From contig CASIBO010000001.1 of assembly GCA_949372755.1 (NCBI GenBank), positions 186,001 to 250,000 on the forward strand: a stretch of 64,000 bases of DNA, written 5' to 3'. This document shows positions 17,182 to 26,986 of the stretch, piece by piece. The DNA comes from UBA9926 sp018645765 (lineage in GTDB: Bacteria > Pseudomonadota > Gammaproteobacteria > Pseudomonadales > Azotimanducaceae). Position numbers and translations under genes: made by a program. The first letter of the stretch is position 1, and each line of letters starts with the position of its first letter. Below the pieces are notes generated by a model. The model searched no databases. It saw only the letters and a list, made by a program, of their open reading frames with translations, and was not told the DNA's origin.

Positions 17182-18020
17182 ATTGCCTGGGCGCGTCGAA
17201 ACTGAAATTCTTGAACGGTTTGTCTTAAGTGGGCGACGGTTTGCTCGGTGACCGCACTGCGCCGGTCGTCACACAACTGCGCCCCTAAATCTTCGGCGAG
17301 ATGGGCCGCGGCCAACAACAACTCCTCAAACACAGCGGGCGCATCCTCGCATTCATGGGCGCACATAAAAATTATGATACCCGGCGTCATGAGCGCATCC
17401 ATCGACGCAATGTCGAAAATTCCGGGTTCAACGGCATTGGCCAAACTGATTTTTGGATACCCGGCATCATCCAGGCGATGAAAAATAGACTTGTCACCAT
17501 ACTCAAAGCCTTGTTCCATCAAACTTTCGAGTAGCGGTTGGCCGGATAAGTCCCCGAGTACATTCAACACTAAAAACAGCGTTTCCTGCTGCGCCGTCGC
17601 GGGGCGCATTTCTGATTCTGGGCTCGCCGCTTGCTCCGTCTTTGATGCGCCAGCAAGGGGCTCGTCCATCTGGCGGCCTTCATCACCAGCGCTGGGAGAC
17701 GCCTCACTCGTTGACCCAGCCGGATCCTCTCGGGGCGTTTTAGCCGCCGATTGACGCACTCGCACGTGGCTGGGATCAGAGACGGGGATCTGTGATGACC
17801 CGACCTTCACAACGCGTGCGCCACCATTGGGTAATTCTGCCTTTAAATCGATTACCCCTTTACCGGCGTCGGATTCTGGCGCCGTTGAGACGAAACGCTT
17901 ATCCAGCTTTAAGGGCAACCGATCGCTGCCGAAGTACTGAACCCAAAAGCCATGGGCCAATACGGCCACGATCACGAGACCCAATATTAAGAACAGCCAT
18001 TCTTGCAATTCCAGTTCCAC
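17178..18020 (-). CDS. zipA: cell division protein ZipA
   Basis: A 280-residue ZipA, tethering FtsZ to the inner membrane at the division site. An N-out single-pass anchor (WLFLILGLVIVAVLAHGFWV, residues ~8-27) is followed by a long low-complexity Pro/Ser/Glu-rich linker (about 60-140). The C-terminal FtsZ-binding domain starts at QETLFLVLNVLGD and includes YGDKSIFHRLDD and FDIASMDALMTPGIIIFM. It lies between smc and ligA, the diagnostic gammaproteobacterial order. Its stop overlaps the ligA start by 4 bp. Confidence 0.97.
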   Translation of the reverse strand: MELELQEWLFLILGLVIVAVLAHGFWVQYFGSDRLPLKLDKRFVSTAPESDAGKGVIDLKAELPNGGARVVKVGSSQIPVSDPSHVRVRQSAAKTPREDPAGSTSEASPSAGDEGRQMDEPLAGASKTEQAASPESEMRPATAQQETLFLVLNVLGDLSGQPLLESLMEQGFEYGDKSIFHRLDDAGYPKISLANAVEPGIFDIASMDALMTPGIIIFMCAHECEDAPAVFEELLLAAAHLAEDLGAQLCDDRRSAVTEQTVAHLRQTVQEFQFRRAQAI

Positions 18021-18349
18021 AATGACCTCTCTTCTGACGTCTTTGTCGCTTACCTGTTTTGCTCAACCCACCACAATCTAAGCGCGTGCCTCAGACCGAT
18101 GTGTTCTGCGACCCCTTTTCAGGTTGGCCAGGTTGGCCGACTTCCCCCACATCTGTACTGCCTGAGAATCGCGAACGGTTGGCGCAGCCCTTAAACGTGA
18201 TTTTTAACAGTATTTTTATCGCCTGTTTTTCAAGCCCTGTTTTCAAGCCCTGTTTTCAACAGAAACTATTTTTATCGCGCATTTCAAGCGCCCGTTTCTC
18301 AAAAATATCGCGCCTAACCTGCGCTTTTCTTGAAAGCATACGACCCGGT
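18021..18349. other. smc-zipA spacer with short tandem repeat
   Basis: A 329-bp spacer between the end of smc and the start of zipA on the minus strand. It holds a near-perfect ~13-bp repeat, CCTGTTTTCAAGC, in three units at about 18222-18260. No gene was found. It probably carries the zipA-ligA promoter, but no confident -35/-10 pair was identified. Confidence 0.6.
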
Positions 18350-21300
18350 CTAAACTGCCGACATCGCAACCGCTTCTTCAACGTCGACAGACACCAATCG
18401 GGACACCCCCGGCTCGTGCATTGTGACGCCCATTAATTGCTCCGCCATTTCCATGGCCACCTTGTTGTGCGTGATATAGATAAACTGCACCGTACGCGAC
18501 ATCTCTTTCACCAGCTCGGAATAGCGCATGACATTGGCATCATCCAATGGCGCATCCACCTCATCCAGCAAACAAAAGGGCGCTGGATTCAAACTGAAAA
18601 TTGAAAACACCAACGCTATGGCGGTCAGCGCTTTCTCTCCACCGGACAGCAAGTGGATGCTGCTGTTGCGCTTACCGGGAGGCCTTGCCATCAAGGCAAC
18701 GCCGGTGTCGAGCAGGTCTTCACCCGTCATTTCTAAATAGGCATGGCCGCCCCCAAACAACTTCGGAAAGAGCTGCTGGAGCTTGGTGTTAACCAGGTCG
18801 AAAGTTTCTTTAAATCGCGTGCGGGTTTCAATATCGATTTTTCGAATGGCCATCATCAGGGTATCGAGTGCTTTCTCTAAATCGTCATTTTGCGCATCCA
18901 AATACGCTTTACGCTCGGCTTGTACTTTGTATTCTTCGATGGCCGCTAAATTGATGGCGCCCAAACGCTGGATGCGATTCTCTATTTTTGTGAGCTGGGT
19001 TTCCCAGACTGGGATATCCGCGTCTTCAGGCATGGCGCCTATGACCTCCTGTAGCACGGCGCCGGCCTCTTTGAGCAAGTCTTCAATTGTGCTGCGCTTA
19101 ACATCTAGGGTTTGGAATTCTAATCGGGCCTTTTCGAGCTGCCCTCGCACCTGATCGACGCCCTCTTCAAACTGCGCACGCTGACTTTCATTGCTGCGGA
19201 TATCAAATTCAATCTTCTGCGCAACCTGACGGCCCGCCAGTAATTCTGCTTCAATGACCTGCCGCGTCTGAAGCCGCTGCTGGAGATTCGCTTGCAGCTC
19301 TGTCGTCGGTTCAGCCAACGCCGCAATGTCGGCTTCAAGTGTTTGCTTGCGCTCAACCAGGCTTGTCTGTCGGGCGGTTAAACGCGTAATGGCTTGACCG
19401 GTTGCGGCTAGCTGCGCTGTGAGATTTTGCGTTCGCAGAGCCAATTGGTGGTTTGCGTCCCGATCCGCTTGCGCTTGCTGACGCAACGTGACTAAGGCTT
19501 GTTGCGCGCTGTGCCGTTGCTCAGCCAACTCAGCACGGGTGGCCTCAACGCCTTCCATCTCGTCCATAGCGCCGCCCAATCGAGACCGAGCCCCTTGTAA
19601 CTGGATGGAATCCGTCTCGAGTTGTGCCTGAGACTGGGTGATTTCTCGATCGGCTCGCTCTAGTTCGGACGCAATTTGTTCTGCTTGGATGCGCTTGGCC
19701 GTCAGCCGGGCTCTCGTTTCACCATAAGCGCGCTGCTGCTCGGCGAGACGGCTCTGCAAGGCATCGCGATCTTGTTCTAAGACGGTCAAGTTAATCGCAC
19801 CGGCCGCCAATTCTTCATCTGTTGTATCAATCAGGGATTCCAAGGCTTCAATTTGCGCAATCAAACTGGTGAGCTCTTTTTGTCGCTGCAGCACACCCGC
19901 CGTGACATCTTTATCCGCGCTCACGCGAATCCAACTCGCCCCCATCCACAGGCCATCGCGCGTGACAACTGATTCGTCTGGTGCAAGATTTTCAGCCAGG
20001 CTTAAAGCATCTTCCAAGTCTTCCGCAACGTAGACGTGGCTTAACCAGGCCGACAGCTCTGCGCCGGACTGAATTTTCGCGGCAAGCGAGACCCGCGCTT
20101 CACCCTCTGCAACCACGGCGCGCGTATCCGACATTCCCATTAGGGTTATCGAGCCTTGCGTCAATCGCGCGACCGCTGGCGACAGTTCTCGAAGATTGCT
20201 GACGAGGATCCCTTGTAACGCATCCCCAAGGACCGCTTCCACCGCTTCTTCCCAGCCCGCGTCAACTTCTAATGACTCGCCGACCCGAAGCGCTGATTCA
20301 AGTCCCTGCTCGCTGACCCAAGCGGTATCATCGCCAGCCTGACCTAGGGCCGCTTGCTGAAGCGCGTCGAGGGATGCGCGTCGACCGGCAAGATGCTGCA
20401 TTTCGCTGCGCTGCTCGTTCAGGGTCCGCGACAACTGCTCGTTTTGGACCCGCTGGCTTTGAAGCTGACGTGCCAAACCATCAAACTCGGCCTGAATGCG
20501 CTCAACTTGCGCCTCTTGGGTCTCGATCATGGCTTCTAACGGACCAATTTCTTCCGCCACGGCCTGCTCACTGAGCCGGGTTTTATCATCACCCACCGCT
20601 TTGAGGCGCTGATTTAAACGTTGGAGCGAATCTTCAAGCAACGCGATTTTTGACTGCTCGATTTCACCGGCCTGCGCCACCTTGGCCGCCTCAGAGGTAA
20701 ATTGGTCCCAGCGCTGCTGCAGTTCCGCAACATGATGCTCGGCCATCTCCAATTGTTCTTTCGAGGCCATCTCAGAGTCGCTTAGGGCCGCTCGCTCCGG
20801 CGCTAGGCGCTCGATTTGCTCAGCCAAATCGCTAATCAGCGCTTCATCACTCCCCAAGCTCGCAGCCGTTTCTGTTCGTTCCTGATCGGTTTGGCGCAAG
20901 CTATCGGCAAGGGTTCGCGCACGCTCGGATTGGTACTGAATACTTTCTTCTATCCGTGCAATCTCAGTACCTTCATCATAGAAGCGCTGCTGAACCGCTG
21001 CGAGGGCGTCATTAGAGCTAATCAATTGATCCCGCAGCGCAACAATATCGGCCTCAACACGGCGCTGGTCACTGATCCGGGCTTGTAATTCAATTTCAAA
21101 TTGATCGATCTGTTGCTGCTGAACGCCCGCTTTCTGATCTAGATTTTGCCATCGCAGGGCCGAGAGCTGTGCACTGACCTCGCGCTCTTCCTTTTTAAAC
21201 TCGGTATAGCGCTCGGCGTTTTTAGCTTGACGCTCCAAATGATGAATCTGCCGCTCGAGTTCCTCGCGCAGATCCGTCAACCGATCAAGGTTATCTCGCG

Positions 21301-21859
21301 TGTGTGCGATTCGGCGTTCTGTCTCTTTTCGCCGCTCTTTGTACTTTGAAATACCGGCCGCTTCTTCGAGATAAACCCGCAACTCTTCGGGTTTCGCCTC
21401 GATCAATTGGCTAATCATGCCCTGCTCAATGATCGAGTAGCTTCTGGGCCCTAAACCGGTCCCTAAAAAGATATCCGTAATGTCTTTGCGCCGGCACTTA
21501 ACGCTATTCAGAAAATAGCTGGACTGGCCGTCCCGTGACACTTGCCTTTTTATCGAGATTTCAGAGTACGCGGCATATTCGCCGGTTAATCGACCCGCAG
21601 AATTGTCAAACAAGAGCTCGATGGTGGCCTGACCGACTGGCTTGCGGGTGCTGGCGCCGTTGAAGATGACATCGGTCATCGACTCGCCACGTAAATTCTT
21701 TGCAGAACCCTCGCCCATGACCCAACGAATTGCGTCGATAATATTTGACTTACCGCACCCGTTTGGGCCGACCACGGCGCAAAGATTATTGGGGAATGGC
21801 ACGGTCGTGGCATCCACAAAAGATTTGAATCCAGCCAGTTTTATCGCTTGTAGTCGCAT
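18350..21859 (-). CDS. smc: chromosome segregation protein SMC
   Basis: A 1169-residue SMC ATPase. The N-terminal head has Walker A GPNGCGKSN and the LGTGLGPRSYSIIEQG Q-loop segment. Two long coiled coils (about 170-500 and 660-1000) flank a hinge near residues 505-640 (VEAVLGDALQGILV onward). The C-terminal head carries the signature LLSGGEKALTAIAL and Walker B FCLLDEVDAPLDDAN. The ATG is the only sensible start because the P-loop begins at residue ~32. It condenses and separates chromosomes with ScpAB, whose genes are not in the window. It sits at the head of the smc-zipA-ligA-SLT block. Confidence 0.98.
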   Translation of the reverse strand: MRLQAIKLAGFKSFVDATTVPFPNNLCAVVGPNGCGKSNIIDAIRWVMGEGSAKNLRGESMTDVIFNGASTRKPVGQATIELLFDNSAGRLTGEYAAYSEISIKRQVSRDGQSSYFLNSVKCRRKDITDIFLGTGLGPRSYSIIEQGMISQLIEAKPEELRVYLEEAAGISKYKERRKETERRIAHTRDNLDRLTDLREELERQIHHLERQAKNAERYTEFKKEEREVSAQLSALRWQNLDQKAGVQQQQIDQFEIELQARISDQRRVEADIVALRDQLISSNDALAAVQQRFYDEGTEIARIEESIQYQSERARTLADSLRQTDQERTETAASLGSDEALISDLAEQIERLAPERAALSDSEMASKEQLEMAEHHVAELQQRWDQFTSEAAKVAQAGEIEQSKIALLEDSLQRLNQRLKAVGDDKTRLSEQAVAEEIGPLEAMIETQEAQVERIQAEFDGLARQLQSQRVQNEQLSRTLNEQRSEMQHLAGRRASLDALQQAALGQAGDDTAWVSEQGLESALRVGESLEVDAGWEEAVEAVLGDALQGILVSNLRELSPAVARLTQGSITLMGMSDTRAVVAEGEARVSLAAKIQSGAELSAWLSHVYVAEDLEDALSLAENLAPDESVVTRDGLWMGASWIRVSADKDVTAGVLQRQKELTSLIAQIEALESLIDTTDEELAAGAINLTVLEQDRDALQSRLAEQQRAYGETRARLTAKRIQAEQIASELERADREITQSQAQLETDSIQLQGARSRLGGAMDEMEGVEATRAELAEQRHSAQQALVTLRQQAQADRDANHQLALRTQNLTAQLAATGQAITRLTARQTSLVERKQTLEADIAALAEPTTELQANLQQRLQTRQVIEAELLAGRQVAQKIEFDIRSNESQRAQFEEGVDQVRGQLEKARLEFQTLDVKRSTIEDLLKEAGAVLQEVIGAMPEDADIPVWETQLTKIENRIQRLGAINLAAIEEYKVQAERKAYLDAQNDDLEKALDTLMMAIRKIDIETRTRFKETFDLVNTKLQQLFPKLFGGGHAYLEMTGEDLLDTGVALMARPPGKRNSSIHLLSGGEKALTAIALVFSIFSLNPAPFCLLDEVDAPLDDANVMRYSELVKEMSRTVQFIYITHNKVAMEMAEQLMGVTMHEPGVSRLVSVDVEEAVAMSAV

Positions 21860-21999
21860 GCTGGAATCTTACTGCAATGCACCATTAAGCGAAACAAAAA
21901 GATCGAAACGCGGTACTATTTAGGCTTCAATACAGGGCATGTACTGACCCCTTAGCCGGAGGTCTCGTTCAGCTGATTTAACCTTCAGCGCGCTACCCG

Positions 22000-22995
22000 A
22001 TGCTGCCCTGTTCAGCTCAACGTGATAGGTACCCGATGCTTAAACGCCCCAAGCTTTCAGACCAGCCCCCAGAATCTCGGGTACCCAAAAGCCTGCGCGT
22101 TAAGGACCTCAGCGACTGGCTGCGTGGTGTCGAGGCGCAGCAACCTTTGGTCGTTGATGGCGGCGCTGCGAGAATCCGCTACCAAGATCCTGACAATCCA
22201 ACTCAAACCCCGTTTGCCTTTTTGGGGATCCATGGCTTCTCGGCTTGTCGTCAGGAAACTGCGCCGGTCACCCAGCGGTTGGCAGACGACTTCAAAGCCA
22301 ACTTGATCGAAGTGCGTCTGGCGGGTCATGGCTTAACTGAAAACGGCATGGATTGTGCGGCTGAAGACTGGTTGGCGAGCGTCGTGGACAGCTATGATCT
22401 TGCTTGCCGATTGGGCGAGCAAGTGATCTTGGTCGGCACCTCAACCGGCGCACCCTTAGCTTGTTGGGCGGACCGTCGACTGCAGCACCGCTATAAAGCG
22501 CCCTTTGCCCACCTGTTTATGGCCCCTAACTTTAAGATCAATAACCCTTTCGACTTTTTACTCACCATGCCCTTTGCCGAATCGATCGTGCCACGATTGC
22601 TGGGCAGGACCCACAGCTGGACCCCAGAAAACGAGGCCGCTGCACGCTATTGGACCAGTACCTATGATATTCAAGCCGTGATTGAAATGCAGAAGGTTGT
22701 GGATTGGTTCAGGGCGCAACCAATACCAGCCTGGACCACGCCCATGGCGATGATGGTCATGGATAATGACCCGACCATCTCCGCCAAAGCCGCAAAACGC
22801 GTTTTCCAGCAGTGGCAGACAGACGACAAAGCGCACCTTCCCATACTGACCGAACCCAACGCCGTTGCGCACGTCTTCTCAGGCGACATCGCAGGGCCGC
22901 AGCGAACCGAACACACGATCGAAGCGTTTTCCGGCTTTTTAAAGTCCTTAATAGACCGACCACAACCCATCATTAATGGCGACACTACCCTTTAA
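22000..22995 (+). CDS. alpha/beta-fold hydrolase (esterase/lipase-like)
   Basis: A 331-residue alpha/beta hydrolase. Features are the oxyanion-hole segment FLGIHGFSACRQET, RLAGHGLTE, the nucleophile elbow VGTSTGAP with catalytic Ser, an acid region at MMVMDNDPT and a late His in PNAVAHVFSGD. The pattern resembles monoacylglycerol lipase/serine aminopeptidase-like enzymes acting on acyl esters, with the exact substrate unknown. The first ATG (22000) has no visible ribosome-binding site. An in-frame ATG at 22036 (MLKRPKL) is an alternative, and neither has a strong site. It reads divergently from smc and is followed 29 bp later by the prolyl oligopeptidase gene, so the two may be cotranscribed. 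Confidence 0.83.
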   Translation: MLPCSAQRDRYPMLKRPKLSDQPPESRVPKSLRVKDLSDWLRGVEAQQPLVVDGGAARIRYQDPDNPTQTPFAFLGIHGFSACRQETAPVTQRLADDFKANLIEVRLAGHGLTENGMDCAAEDWLASVVDSYDLACRLGEQVILVGTSTGAPLACWADRRLQHRYKAPFAHLFMAPNFKINNPFDFLLTMPFAESIVPRLLGRTHSWTPENEAAARYWTSTYDIQAVIEMQKVVDWFRAQPIPAWTTPMAMMVMDNDPTISAKAAKRVFQQWQTDDKAHLPILTEPNAVAHVFSGDIAGPQRTEHTIEAFSGFLKSLIDRPQPIINGDTTL

Positions 22996-23024
22996 AACCT
23001 GCGCAACCCTAACGGCTCATACTC

Positions 23025-25253
23025 ATGACAACCTTTAACCCCTTCCCTGCCGCACTTGGCCCGGCGCCTCAGAGCGGTCAATGGCCAGCCTTGCGCCGAT
23101 ATACCGCGCTCACTTTGGTGATCCTCATCATCAGTAGTTGCGCGGAAACCGATCAGCCTGATGCCCTCCTCGCTTCCGAGGCGCCTGTGCGACCCAGTTA
23201 TCCAATAAGCCGCGTAAGTGATCACCAAGACACTTATTTCGGGCAAACCATTCTGGACCCTTACCGCTGGCTGGAAGATGATCGAAGTACTGAGACCGCG
23301 GCCTGGGTGCGGGATCAAAATCACGTGACTCAAAGCTATCTGTCACAGATCCGCTATCGGGCGGCCCTTCAAAACGCACTCACCGAACTCTGGCACTATC
23401 CTCGGATATCGGCGCCCTTCAAAGAAGGCGATTGGGTGTATTTCTACCAAAACACGGGATTGCAGAATCATTCTGTTTTGATGCGGCAAAAGCCAAACCA
23501 AGCACCTGAAGTCTTTTTAGATGCCAACGCGCTGAGCGACGACGGCACCCTCTCCATTGCTCAGGTCGCCTTTTCAAAGTCCGCTCGATTCAGCGCCTAC
23601 ACGCAATCCAAAGCGGGCAGCGACTGGCGCAGCATTCATATTTTGGATACGGCCACCCAGCAAGCCCTCGAGCCGCCGCTGCAGAACGTGAAGTTTTCTG
23701 GTATTACCTGGCTCGGAGACGCGGGGTTTTACTACTCGAGCTACCAAGCGCCAGATGGGAGCGCCCTCACAGCGCAGGTTGATGACCATCGGTTGTATTT
23801 CCATCGTCTCGGCACCGCTCAGCAGGATGATGAACTCATCTATGGCGGCCCAGGAGATGAAAAGCGGCGTTATGTGAGCGCCGACTTAACCGAGGACCAA
23901 CGATATTTGTCCATCCAGACGGCGCAAACCACCGCTGGCAATACTTTGTTCATCCAGGATTTGAGCCAGCCTGACAGCCCCTTCATTGAAATTCCAACCG
24001 AGGACCATACTGACACCCGCCTGGTTAAAGGCATCGATGAAACGCTACTACTGTTCACCAACCAGGGCGCGCCCAATGGCCGACTGGTTGCGCTGCGCTT
24101 GGATCAACCTGAACCTTCAGCCTGGACGGATATTATCCCCGAACGCGCGTCCCCGCTGCGCGTTTCAACGGGCGCTGGCTATCTGTTTGCACACTATCTG
24201 ATCGATGCCCGATCACGACTGTACCAGTACACGGATGCCGGTGATTTGGTCCGAGAGATCCCGCTACCCGAACCAGGCTCTGCGAGCCGGCCTTTTGGTA
24301 AAGACAGCGATGAGACGGTGTACTACACCTTTAGCAACTACAAGCAGCCAAGCACGATCTACGCTTATAACCCCGACACTGGCAAGGCTCGACGCTACTT
24401 CAAGCCGGACATTCGCTTCAATTCAGATGATTACGAAACCCATCAAGTTTTCTACAGCAGCCCCGATGGGACTCAGGTCCCCATGACCCTTACCTACAAA
24501 AAAGGCCTGAAGCGAGATGGCAATAATCCCACGTTGCTCTACGGATACGGTGGTTTTGACATCAGTATCACCCCTGGCTTCAGCACCACGACCGCCCTTT
24601 GGCTGAGTCTCGGCGGCATTTATGCCGTGCCCAACATCCGAGGCGGCGGTGAGTATGGCAAGAACTGGCATATTCAGGGCACCCAGCATCAAAAACAAAA
24701 TGTGTTCGATGACTTCATTGCTGCCGCGGAGTACCTCATCGATGAGCAGTACACCAAGACCGACTACCTCGCCATGAGTGGCCGCTCAAATGGCGGTCTC
24801 TTAGTTGGAGCCGTCATGACCCAGCGGCCGGACCTCATGAAAGTTGCCTTGCCCGGCGTCGGCGTTTTAGACATGCTGCGCTATCACACCTTTACCGCCG
24901 GCGCTGGCTGGTCTTTTGATTACGGCCGAAGTGATGACAGCCGCGAGATGTTCGAAACCTTGCTCGGTTACTCGCCCCTGCACAATCTGAAGCCCGGCAC
25001 GCGTTACCCAGCCACGTTGATTACCACTGGCGATCACGATGATCGCGTGGTGCCCGCACATTCCTTTAAGTTTGCAGCGACCTTGCAGGGCGCTCAACGT
25101 GACCCGGCACCCACACTGATTCGCATTGAAACCGATGCCGGGCACGGCGCCGGCACTTCCATCGAGAAACGCATTGCCCAAACGGCAGACACCTTAAGCT
25201 TTACCCTGTTTAATATGGGGATCACCGATATTGAGGTTCAACATGACGAGTGA
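23025..25253 (+). CDS. prolyl oligopeptidase family serine peptidase (S9A), lipoprotein
   Basis: A 742-residue S9A peptidase. An N-terminal signal segment ends in the lipobox-like ISSC with Cys39, suggesting lipid anchoring in the periplasm. Then come the PYRWLEDD start of the mature domain, a seven-bladed beta-propeller, and an alpha/beta hydrolase domain with YGYGGFDIS, nucleophile Ser588 in MSGRSNGGLL, the Asp of GDHDDRVVPAHS and the His of DAGHGAG. Such enzymes cut short peptides after proline. The length is usual for exported S9A proteins. Its 3' end overlaps the following phosphoesterase gene by 11 bp. Confidence 0.94.
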   Translation: MTTFNPFPAALGPAPQSGQWPALRRYTALTLVILIISSCAETDQPDALLASEAPVRPSYPISRVSDHQDTYFGQTILDPYRWLEDDRSTETAAWVRDQNHVTQSYLSQIRYRAALQNALTELWHYPRISAPFKEGDWVYFYQNTGLQNHSVLMRQKPNQAPEVFLDANALSDDGTLSIAQVAFSKSARFSAYTQSKAGSDWRSIHILDTATQQALEPPLQNVKFSGITWLGDAGFYYSSYQAPDGSALTAQVDDHRLYFHRLGTAQQDDELIYGGPGDEKRRYVSADLTEDQRYLSIQTAQTTAGNTLFIQDLSQPDSPFIEIPTEDHTDTRLVKGIDETLLLFTNQGAPNGRLVALRLDQPEPSAWTDIIPERASPLRVSTGAGYLFAHYLIDARSRLYQYTDAGDLVREIPLPEPGSASRPFGKDSDETVYYTFSNYKQPSTIYAYNPDTGKARRYFKPDIRFNSDDYETHQVFYSSPDGTQVPMTLTYKKGLKRDGNNPTLLYGYGGFDISITPGFSTTTALWLSLGGIYAVPNIRGGGEYGKNWHIQGTQHQKQNVFDDFIAAAEYLIDEQYTKTDYLAMSGRSNGGLLVGAVMTQRPDLMKVALPGVGVLDMLRYHTFTAGAGWSFDYGRSDDSREMFETLLGYSPLHNLKPGTRYPATLITTGDHDDRVVPAHSFKFAATLQGAQRDPAPTLIRIETDAGHGAGTSIEKRIAQTADTLSFTLFNMGITDIEVQHDE

Positions 25254-25836
25254 GTTCAGGATCGGCCTCATTTCAGACACCCATATGCCGGGCGCCCTCA
25301 AAGCCTTATGGCCTGGCGTGTTCGATTTCTTTTCTGGGTGTGACGCCATCTTGCATGCGGGCGATCTGCACACCCTGGATATTGTTGATGCCCTCAGCAA
25401 GGTTGCGCCGACCTATGTCGCACTCGGCAATGGTGATGATGGCTTGACCGACCCGCGACTTGCCGAGCATTGGCTTCTGACCTTCGGGGAGACTCAAGTG
25501 GGCATGATGCATCACTGCCCGTCCCCTGAACGAAAGCCGGCAGCAGTGATCGAAAAACAAATCTTGAAACGCATGAAGACCCTGCCTGATATCCTCGTGT
25601 TTGGGCATACCCATTTTGAATCGATTACCGAAGTGGGCTCGATGGTGCTCATCAACCCTGGCTCCCCCACACTGCCCCACAACCAAACCTTGAGACCAGG
25701 CACCCTTGGCATGATCACGCTTAAAGCGGGTCAAACCGATTTTGCGCTGTATCAAATTGAGGATGGTGCCGTTCTGCCGCACCCAACCATTGCGGCCCTG
25801 ACCCGAGCCTCCACAAGCGTTGCGATATCGGTATAA
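25243..25836 (+). CDS. YfcE/MJ0936-type metallophosphoesterase
   Basis: A 197-residue calcineurin-like phosphoesterase of the YfcE family. The metal-binding motifs appear in order: ISDTHMP, HAGDLHT, GNGDD, MMHHCPS and FGHTHFE. It hydrolyses phosphodiesters with two divalent metals, and the physiological substrate is unknown. The ATG at 25243 was chosen because GAGG lies six bases upstream, within a possible longer TTG start at 25231. It overlaps the 3' end of the prolyl oligopeptidase gene, so the two are translationally coupled. Confidence 0.9.
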   Translation: MTSEFRIGLISDTHMPGALKALWPGVFDFFSGCDAILHAGDLHTLDIVDALSKVAPTYVALGNGDDGLTDPRLAEHWLLTFGETQVGMMHHCPSPERKPAAVIEKQILKRMKTLPDILVFGHTHFESITEVGSMVLINPGSPTLPHNQTLRPGTLGMITLKAGQTDFALYQIEDGAVLPHPTIAALTRASTSVAISV

Positions 25837-25891
25837 TGCTGGCAGGCTGCTAGGCCTAAACTCAACCCGTCACCACAAAAGCTGAACAATT

Positions 25892-26524
25892 TTGATACTC
25901 GATTTACACACCCATTCCATTAAATCTGATGATGGTCGCGCCAAGGTCGAAAATTACTGTCAATGGATTCGAGCGCGAGAACTCCCGATCGACGGCATCG
26001 TCCTAACCGAACACCGCCAGTTCGATTTTGAATCAGACTATTCAGCATTGGCTAAAGCGAATGATCTTGTCATTTTAAAAGCCAGCGAGGTTGAAACCGA
26101 GTATGGGCACGTGCTGGTGTATGGCGTCACCGAGGCGCTCACCCAAGCATTCGATTTTGCCAGCATCAACAACGTGCTCGAGGACGTCATTCAAGCGGCA
26201 AATGATCACGGCGCCATCGCAGTGCCTTGTCATCCTGGTCGACCCAAGGTGGGCATGTTTGCGCATACCGAGGCACTCGGTATGCCACAGGGCGTTCAAA
26301 TCGTTGAAGTCTACAATGGCGGCAGTCGCGATGATGAGGACCAAATTGCCCTCGACGGCGCAGCAGCGCAAGGCTACCTTGGCATTGGCGGCAGTGATTC
26401 GCACATCGTCTCCCACGTCGGCCGTTGCGCAACCCAGTTTCAAGATGACATTGCAACCATGGACGACTTGGTTGCGGCCTTAAAAGCCGGTAACTTTGAG
26501 GCCATTACCTTAAAAACACGATAA
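25892..26524 (+). CDS. PHP domain phosphoesterase-like protein
   Basis: A 210-residue stand-alone PHP domain. Metal-ligand motifs are DLHTHSIKSDDG at the very N-terminus, GIVLTEHRQF, the Glu of KASEVETEYGH, AVPCHPGRP and GIGGSDSH near the end. Stand-alone PHP proteins include nucleotide and phosphoserine/histidinol phosphatases, and the substrate is not evident here. The start must be the TTG at 25892 because the first ligand motif begins three residues in and no ATG is near. It is 55 bp after the phosphoesterase gene and 21 bp before the MaoC pair. Confidence 0.86.
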   Translation: MILDLHTHSIKSDDGRAKVENYCQWIRARELPIDGIVLTEHRQFDFESDYSALAKANDLVILKASEVETEYGHVLVYGVTEALTQAFDFASINNVLEDVIQAANDHGAIAVPCHPGRPKVGMFAHTEALGMPQGVQIVEVYNGGSRDDEDQIALDGAAAQGYLGIGGSDSHIVSHVGRCATQFQDDIATMDDLVAALKAGNFEAITLKTR

Positions 26525-26545
26525 CCCGCACACTAGGACGACCCT

Positions 26546-26986
26546 ATGGATGCTGATATTCAGGCGATCAGAGATCAATTTCTCGGTCAGGCATTCGATG
26601 AGAAGCAATTCGAGATCGACCCCACCGTCACAGCAGAATACGCACGACTCTGTGGCGAGACGCTGCCAAAGTTTACCGATCCAGCAGACCCCGACTTTCA
26701 GGCATCGCCAACTTTTGTGGCGAGTTTAAGCGGTGGACGCTCCTTGCCATCTGGCTTTCCTCGATTTGGTCTGGGCATGGATGCGGGCAAGGGCATTGAG
26801 TGCCTGCAACCGGTGCGCCCGGGTCAGCCGCTGATTGGCAAAACCCATCTTCACGACATTTACACCAAAACTGGCCGCAGCGGCCGAATGATTTTCGTCG
26901 TGGCGCGCCTCGCATTCTTCGATAAAGCGGGCACCCACCTGGCCAATTCAGACAGCCGAATTGTAATGCGGGAGAAAAGCGCATGA
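26546..26986 (+). CDS. MaoC-like dehydratase, FAS1-like N-terminal subunit
   Basis: A 146-residue hot-dog-fold protein of the N-terminal, FAS1-like half of MaoC hydratases: FDEKQFEIDPTVTAEYARLCGE, FVASLSGGR and LQPVRPGQPLIGKTHLHDIYTKTGRSG are typical. This subunit forms the acyl-CoA binding tunnel of a heteromeric enoyl-CoA hydratase and has no catalytic motif of its own. Its stop overlaps the start of the catalytic subunit gene by 4 bp (ATGA). Such split hydratases act on bulky CoA esters, for example in steroid side-chain degradation, which fits the DUF35/thiolase-like pair facing it. Confidence 0.87.
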   Translation: MDADIQAIRDQFLGQAFDEKQFEIDPTVTAEYARLCGETLPKFTDPADPDFQASPTFVASLSGGRSLPSGFPRFGLGMDAGKGIECLQPVRPGQPLIGKTHLHDIYTKTGRSGRMIFVVARLAFFDKAGTHLANSDSRIVMREKSA